From assembly GCA_045601405.1 (NCBI GenBank), contig JAZRZO010000061.1, forward strand, positions 47,527-111,526: a stretch of 64,000 nt of DNA, in the 5' to 3' direction. The notes under the pieces were generated by a model, which saw only the letters and a program-made list of their open reading frames with translations, did no database searches and was not told the DNA's origin. Shown one piece after another: positions 59,032-64,000 of the stretch. The DNA comes from RGIG5612 sp045601405 (GTDB lineage Bacteria; Bacillota; Clostridia; Lachnospirales; Lachnospiraceae). A program made the translations under genes and the position numbers. Each line of letters starts with the position of its first letter. The first letter of the stretch is position 1.

Positions 59032-61626
59032 TCATATTTCTTTTTTTGCTTCTGCCTTCAGTGTGCCGTTTCCGTCCGCGTCGATCACGACCACATCCTT
59101 AGGAACCAGATTTCCTTCAAGAATGAGCCTTGCCGCAAGCGTGGTTACGTTTTTCTGAAGGAACCTCTTAAGCGGTCTTGCGCCGTACGCCGGATCAAAA
59201 GATCTATCAGCAACAAGCTCCCTGGCCTTTGGTGTAAGCTCTATGGAAAGCTCCTTCTGCGCCATAAGCCCGTTTATCTCATCCAGCTGCAGGTCAATGA
59301 TAGCCGAGATATTCTCCTTCGTGAGCGGAGTGAACATGATTATCTCATCCAGCCTGTTCAGGAACTCCGGTTTAAACGCGCCGCGAAGCTCTTCCATCAC
59401 CTCGTCAGCCGCGCTCTCTTCTATCTGTCCGTTCTCATCTATCCCGTCCAGAAGATACGATGAGCCTATGTTGGAGGTCATGATCAGGATCGTGTTCTTA
59501 AAGTCCACCGTGCGGCCCTGAGAATCAGTTATCCGGCCGTCGTCCAGCACCTGTAAAAGCACATTGAACACATCCGGGTGAGCCTTTTCAATCTCATCAA
59601 AAAGCACTACCGAATACGGTTTTCTCCTTACAGCCTCTGTAAGCTGGCCGCCCTCATCATACCCCACATATCCCGGAGGCGCACCGATAAGTCTGGATAC
59701 GCTGAATTTCTCCATATATTCCGACATGTCTATACGCACCATGCTGTTCTCATCATCAAACAGCGCCTGCGCCAGAGCCTTTGCAAGCTCAGTCTTGCCC
59801 ACACCGGTAGGCCCCAGGAAGATGAACGAGCCTATCGGCCTGTCGGGTTCCTTGATCCCGGCCTTACTTCTCCATATAGCGTCCACGACCTTTTCCACAG
59901 CCTCGTCCTGACCGATGACCCTCTTATGAAGGATATCACTCAGGGATAATATCTTGGCGCGTTCTGTTTCATTCAGCCTGGAAACCGGGATGCCTGTCCA
60001 CCGCGATACTATCCTTGCGATCTCCTCGTCTGTCACATTCTGCCTTACAAGTGAAAGGTCTGCAGCTTTTATCTTCTTCTCTTCTTCCTCCAGCTCTTTC
60101 TGAGCCCCGGGAAGCTGGCCGTATTTTAGCTCTGACAGCTTCTCAAGATCATACTCTCTTTCCGCGATCTGTATCTGGTTGTTAAGGTCTTCTATCCTTT
60201 CGCGGATAGCGGAAAGCTTTTCTACCGATGCTTTTTCATTTTCCCACTGCGCTGTTTTGTTCGTATATTCATCTTTTAATTCGGCATGCTCCTTCTGCAG
60301 TTCCTCAAGACGTTCCCTGCTCAGATTATCCGTTTCCTTCTTAAGCGCCGTCTCCTCTATTTCAAGCTGCATCACCTTGCGTCTCAGTTCGTCCAGCTCT
60401 GTCGGCATGGAGTCAAGCTCGGTCTTTATCATGGCGCACGCCTCATCAACGAGGTCTATGGCCTTATCCGGGAGAAAGCGGTCTGTTATATACCGGTCCG
60501 AAAGCACTGCCGCGCTTACCAGGGCCGAATCCGTTATCTTCACTCCATGGAAAACCTCATATCTTTCCTTGATACCCCTTAAGATGGATATCGTATCTTC
60601 AACCGAAGGCTCATCAACCATCACCGGCTGGAACCTTCTTTCCAGCGCAGGGTCTTTTTCTATGTATTTGCGGTACTCATCCAGCGTGGTCGCTCCGATA
60701 CAGTGGAGCTCGCCCCTTGCAAGCATGGGCTTTAGCATATTGCCCGCGTCCATGCTGCCCTCTGTTTTTCCGGCACCGACTATGGTGTGGAGTTCATCAA
60801 TGAAAAGAAGTATCCGGCCGTCGCTTTCCTTCACTTCCTGAAGAACCGCCTTAAGACGTTCCTCAAACTCCCCTCTGTATTTCGCGCCCGCTACCAGCGC
60901 GCCCATATCAAGCGAGAACACCGTCTTGTCCTTCAGCCCTTCCGGCACATCACCCTTTACTATCCTCTGCGCCAGACCTTCCACCACAGCTGTCTTGCCG
61001 ACACCGGGCTCGCCTATCAGGACAGGATTGTTCTTTGTCTTTCTGGAAAGTATCCTGATGACATTTCTTATCTCCGCGTCTCTGCCTATCACCGGGTCGA
61101 TCTTCTGCTGCCTTGCCTTATCCACAAGATCCGTGCCGTATTTTTCCAGCGCTTCATAGGTTGCTTCCGGATTGTCTGTCGTTATCTTCTGGTTGCCTCT
61201 TACAGTTGAAAGCGCCTTTAGGAAGGTATCTCTGTCTATCCCGTATGTCCTGAAGAGCTCCTTCACCTCCTTGTTGCCCTTTTTGAGCATCGACAGGAAG
61301 ATATGCTCCACGGAAACATAGTCATCGCCCATAACTTTGGCCTCATCCTCCGCGGAAAGGAGCACATCGTTTAAGCTCGCGCTTATGTGCTGCTGCCCGC
61401 CCTGCACCTTGACCTTCTTCCGGATCTCCGCTTCCACGGCTCCGGTGAAGTCATTTGCCTCAATGCCCATCTTTTCCACAAGCTTTGAGATAAGCGAGTC
61501 CTCCTGTGTCAGCAGGCAATATAGCATATGCTCACAGCCTATCTCCTGATTGCCGTGATCATTTGCCACCTTCTGGCAGTCGTTGACCGCTTCAATAGAT
61601 TTTTGCGTAAATTTGCTGATATTCAT
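59032..61626 (-). CDS. clpB: ATP-dependent disaggregase ClpB
   Basis: An 864-residue Hsp100 chaperone. The N-domain is followed by AAA1 (GEPGVGKTAVVEGLAQRI; LFIDELHTIVGAG), the coiled-coil M-domain (about 400-520), and AAA2 (GPTGVGKTELAKALAQALF; VVLFDEIEKAHPDVFNVLLQ). The M-domain and lack of a ClpP-binding IGF loop separate ClpB from ClpA/C. It rescues aggregated proteins with DnaK. GAGAGGTGATGATAC precedes the ATG. A CIRCE element lies upstream, so HrcA control is likely. Confidence 0.96.
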   Translation of the reverse strand: MNISKFTQKSIEAVNDCQKVANDHGNQEIGCEHMLYCLLTQEDSLISKLVEKMGIEANDFTGAVEAEIRKKVKVQGGQQHISASLNDVLLSAEDEAKVMGDDYVSVEHIFLSMLKKGNKEVKELFRTYGIDRDTFLKALSTVRGNQKITTDNPEATYEALEKYGTDLVDKARQQKIDPVIGRDAEIRNVIRILSRKTKNNPVLIGEPGVGKTAVVEGLAQRIVKGDVPEGLKDKTVFSLDMGALVAGAKYRGEFEERLKAVLQEVKESDGRILLFIDELHTIVGAGKTEGSMDAGNMLKPMLARGELHCIGATTLDEYRKYIEKDPALERRFQPVMVDEPSVEDTISILRGIKERYEVFHGVKITDSALVSAAVLSDRYITDRFLPDKAIDLVDEACAMIKTELDSMPTELDELRRKVMQLEIEETALKKETDNLSRERLEELQKEHAELKDEYTNKTAQWENEKASVEKLSAIRERIEDLNNQIQIAEREYDLEKLSELKYGQLPGAQKELEEEEKKIKAADLSLVRQNVTDEEIARIVSRWTGIPVSRLNETERAKILSLSDILHKRVIGQDEAVEKVVDAIWRSKAGIKEPDRPIGSFIFLGPTGVGKTELAKALAQALFDDENSMVRIDMSEYMEKFSVSRLIGAPPGYVGYDEGGQLTEAVRRKPYSVVLFDEIEKAHPDVFNVLLQVLDDGRITDSQGRTVDFKNTILIMTSNIGSSYLLDGIDENGQIEESAADEVMEELRGAFKPEFLNRLDEIIMFTPLTKENISAIIDLQLDEINGLMAQKELSIELTPKARELVADRSFDPAYGARPLKRFLQKNVTTLAARLILEGNLVPKDVVVIDADGNGTLKAEAKKEI

Positions 61627-61663
61627 GTATCATCACCTCTCTTCAGGTTTATTTTTCATATTT

Positions 61664-61690
61664 TTAGCACTCTCACCAAGAGGCTGCTAA
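61664..61690. promoter_or_regulatory. CIRCE operator (HrcA) upstream of clpB
   Basis: TTAGCACTC, a 9-bp spacer and GGCTGCTAA match the CIRCE consensus (TTAGCACTC-N9-GAGTGCTAA) at 16 of 18 arm positions by eye. It lies between promoter and ribosome site, where bound HrcA would block transcription. Confidence 0.85.
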
Positions 61691-61702
61691 TGTTCTATGT
61701 GT

Positions 61703-61731
61703 ACTATAACACCTGATATATACAATGTCAA
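61703..61731 (-). promoter_or_regulatory. Promoter of clpB
   Basis: TTGACA (61731-61726) and TATAGT (61708-61703) are separated by 17 bases, just upstream of the CIRCE element. Confidence 0.8.
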
Positions 61732-61743
61732 CATTAAAATGGA

Positions 61744-61759
61744 CAGGGGATATCCCCTG
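61744..61759 (-). terminator. Hairpin between the oxidoreductase gene and clpB
   Basis: CAGGGGATATCCCCTG is a perfect 16-bp palindrome; flanking bases extend the stem. It is followed on the minus strand by TCCATTTTAAT. It probably ends the oxidoreductase transcript, though the T-run is poor. Confidence 0.5.
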
Positions 61760-61800
61760 CCCTCAATTCCGCTTTCCGGTCTTCGTCTGAAAATATTTTT

Positions 61801-63828
61801 CTATACTATGCTCATCGCCGCATCATAACCTGCTCTGACCGCATCTGCCACCTGACCGGTCTTTGCGGCGTCTCCGATAACATCAACCGGGATATCACCC
61901 GCCAGGGCTTTTAACTGTTCCACTGTGTCTTTGTTGGAAACCGCTCCCGTGGCAAGGATAACGGTATCTGCCATCAGCTTCATTTCCTCACCTTCAAATT
62001 TTATCCTGACACCGTCTTTTTCTATCTCAAGCATTTCAACGTTCAGCACCTGTGTGATGCCGCGCTTGTCCATTTCATCCAAAAGAGCATTCCGGTAATA
62101 CCCTGTGGTAGTCTTGGCCATCTTATTACCTCTTATTACTACCGTAACCGTTCTGTTATGCCTTGCCAGATGACAGGCGCATTCGCACGCAGCTAGTCCT
62201 CCTCCCAGGAAGATCACCATCTTACCTATCCTGCCAAGACCGTAATATGCCTCGAGCGGATGGATGGCATATTCCGCACCCGGGATATCCGCCTTGACCT
62301 CATATCCGCCTGTAGCTATCACTATCCGGTCCGGCGCCTCCTTTTCTATCAGTTCTTTTGTGAGCGTACTCCCGGTTATCACTTTTGTTCCTGATTCATA
62401 TACTTCTCTTATAAGAAGGTCTTTAAAATTCTTTAGGTCTGTCTTGTCCTCGTCCAGATCCATAAAGTTTACCGTTCCGCCAAGCCTCTGTGATATCTCG
62501 ACAAGCGTTACAAAATGTCCGCGCTTTCTTGCCGTTATCGCCGCCTGAAGTCCTGCGGGACCCCCTCCGACTATCATCACTTTTTTCTGTTCCGTGGGGA
62601 CAGACATCCTGTCAGGGTAGCTGCCAAAACCGCTCTCCGGATTAATAGCGCACCTTCCCATTGACGACGGGAGCATCTTTTTCACCCACTCCGGATCCTT
62701 GAGCTTCTCCTCCATGGGCATATCCGTCGGGTGTTCCGAAAATCCGGGATAGCAATGGAAGCATCTTACGCACTTCCTTATGTTATCCTCTCTCCCCGTA
62801 AGCGTCTTGAGCGGAAAATACGGATCAGCGAAACACTGTCTTCCCAGCTCGACAATATCCGTGTTACCGGAAGCAATTGCCTCCTCGCACTGACCGGGGT
62901 CATTAAATCCTCCTACAACCGCTATAAGCGACTTGCTTACATTAGCTTTTATCTGACCTGCAAACGTCACGTTGACTCCGTGCGGATCAAAGAAATCCGA
63001 AAAGGTATTTGTCCTGTTTCCCAGATCCTTGATGCCTGTTGACACCTGAATGATGTCCGCCATTCCGTCTATTTCCCTGCAAAAGCCTATGGTATCTTCT
63101 ATTGTCATGGCTTCCGGCTCATCAACTCCGTCTTCCGCCGATATCCTCAACTCAAGTATCATATCCTCGCCCATTCCCCTTCTGCATGCTTCAAGCATTC
63201 TCTTCGGGAAACGCGAGCGGTTTTCTATGCTGCCTCCATACTCATCATTTCTGTGATTGGTCCTGTTTGAAAGGAACTGGTGTAACAAAAAGCTGTGACC
63301 GCCGTGAAATAATATACCGTCAAATCCGCATCCCCTGGCAAAGCGCGCCGCGATCTCCATGTCACGCTCAAGCTTTTGCATATCGGCCTCGTCCATTGCC
63401 TTTACCTTTACGCCGTCATGTCTTACAAATTCATCAGGGCCTATCGGATTGTCGCTGATAGCCTCCGCGCCTTCGTGGCAAAATTCTATGAACGCGAGCG
63501 AGCCGTGTTTTTTTATCCTGTCGGCATACTCTTTTATCATATCAAAGTCCCGCCCCTCATATCTTTCATAATCTATCGGCCGGGCAACAAAAAGCGCTAT
63601 GCCATCATCAAAGTTTATGCAGGTCTCTCCGGTAGCTACAGCGGCAAAGCCTCCCTTTGCCCTGTCCTCTACCATACGATACGCGTTTTCAGCCATCTCA
63701 GGTTCATTAAAAATGCTGTGGGCAAACATCGTTGGCGCGGCCACCAGCCGGTTTTTGTATATCTTCCCCCTTACGCTTACAGGCGCAAACAGATTCGGGT
63801 ATTTTTCTGCTCCGTATTTAAAGTCCAT
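61801..63828 (-). CDS. Old Yellow Enzyme-type NADH:flavin oxidoreductase (2,4-dienoyl-CoA reductase-like)
   Basis: A 675-residue FMN/FAD/[Fe-S] enzyme. Residues 1-350 form the OYE TIM barrel (FAPVSVRGKIYKNRLVAAPT; LHQFLSNRTNHRNDEYGGSI). Then come cluster cysteines in CVRCFHC and a later RCAINPE; the CxxCxxC spacing differs slightly from FadH. Residues 410-675 are a Rossmann domain (VMIVGGGPAGLQAAITARKR). Related enzymes include FadH, BaiCD and bacterial xenobiotic or enoate reductases, so the substrate (dienoyl-CoA, bile acid or phenolic enone) is open. AGGAG precedes the ATG. Confidence 0.9.
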   Translation of the reverse strand: MDFKYGAEKYPNLFAPVSVRGKIYKNRLVAAPTMFAHSIFNEPEMAENAYRMVEDRAKGGFAAVATGETCINFDDGIALFVARPIDYERYEGRDFDMIKEYADRIKKHGSLAFIEFCHEGAEAISDNPIGPDEFVRHDGVKVKAMDEADMQKLERDMEIAARFARGCGFDGILFHGGHSFLLHQFLSNRTNHRNDEYGGSIENRSRFPKRMLEACRRGMGEDMILELRISAEDGVDEPEAMTIEDTIGFCREIDGMADIIQVSTGIKDLGNRTNTFSDFFDPHGVNVTFAGQIKANVSKSLIAVVGGFNDPGQCEEAIASGNTDIVELGRQCFADPYFPLKTLTGREDNIRKCVRCFHCYPGFSEHPTDMPMEEKLKDPEWVKKMLPSSMGRCAINPESGFGSYPDRMSVPTEQKKVMIVGGGPAGLQAAITARKRGHFVTLVEISQRLGGTVNFMDLDEDKTDLKNFKDLLIREVYESGTKVITGSTLTKELIEKEAPDRIVIATGGYEVKADIPGAEYAIHPLEAYYGLGRIGKMVIFLGGGLAACECACHLARHNRTVTVVIRGNKMAKTTTGYYRNALLDEMDKRGITQVLNVEMLEIEKDGVRIKFEGEEMKLMADTVILATGAVSNKDTVEQLKALAGDIPVDVIGDAAKTGQVADAVRAGYDAAMSIV

Positions 63829-64000
63829 ATCGCCACTCTCCTTTGTATTCTTTTAAAATAATATACTACAGCGCACTGTTTCTGCAATTATCAATTAGAG
63901 GCATTTTCGTTTCACCAAATAGATGTTATGTTGAATAAAAGGAAACTTATTCGCCGCAGCTTTGAGTTTTAGTCAAACAAAACCATGAAAGGAGAATATT
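63829..64000 (+). other. Intergenic region leading to a plus-strand gene beyond the window
   Basis: No gene is complete here. The last bases read AAAGGAGAATATT, a good ribosome site, so a plus-strand gene probably begins within a few bases after position 64000, divergent from the oxidoreductase. Confidence 0.45.

Overview
The window looks like a chromosomal segment of an anaerobic Bacillota of the class Clostridia (the Lachnospiraceae/Anaerovoracaceae side is my best guess, from protein flavour only). The basis is a dgt-dnaG-rpoD-trmK cluster, an infC-rpmI-rplT operon with an attenuated leader, long-form HPF beside secA-prfB, a CIRCE-controlled clpB, a clostridial-type GlnRS and AGGAGG ribosome sites. 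Nearly everything is on the minus strand.

Layout (minus strand unless noted). 1-5592: 5' end of thrC, then a molybdenum regulon read mobB-moaA-moaC-modA-modB-modC-mogA behind a strong promoter and a folded leader that may be a molybdenum-cofactor riboswitch. 5612-8219: a structured repeat, an isocitrate dehydrogenase fused to a RepL-like winged helix, RNase P RNA and trmK. 8220-14028: rpoD with a lysine-rich tandem-repeat N-terminus, dnaG, dgt and a membrane protein. 14055-20600: broken upp, a ribbon-helix-helix protein, a plus-strand pair of small membrane proteins, dut, thiN, and a convergent DHHW protein/GT-C membrane protein pair. 20641-28201: glnS, rplT, rpmI, infC, a decayed uroporphyrinogen-decarboxylase-like gene, folate cyclo-ligase, holA, tRNA-Ser(GGA), a decayed CPBP protease and a P1 peptidase. 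28362-37004: plus-strand 3-hydroxyacyl-CoA dehydrogenase, minus-strand AI-2E-type permease, ACT protein and paaK, then a plus-strand MacAB-like exporter with two adaptors. 36991-39240: decayed pilin-like gene, aroK and a YdcF-type lipoprotein.

39281-43622 is accessory: an ISLre2 remnant, then a roughly 3.6 kb island bounded by a 21-bp direct repeat of the 3' end of tRNA-Ser(UGA). It holds an AAA ATPase with three 33-bp-spaced upstream iterons, an istB scrap, a Phd antitoxin with a clipped toxin, and an unknown protein. 43662-57685 returns to core genes: hpf, secA, prfB, hom, apgM, lysC, tsaE, tsaB, rimI, rnz, tsaD, ispD, nearly end to end. 57871-64000: decayed NhaC antiporter, clpB and an Old Yellow Enzyme-type oxidoreductase.

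Two themes cut across the window. First, a dispersed hairpin repeat family sits just 3' of stop codons (modC, icd, secA, clpB, the aroK C-terminus) and shows paired substitutions in its stem. Second, five non-essential genes (upp, UroD-like, CPBP, pilin, NhaC) each carry two or more disabling lesions while the large essential genes are intact, which points to real gene decay rather than random sequence error.
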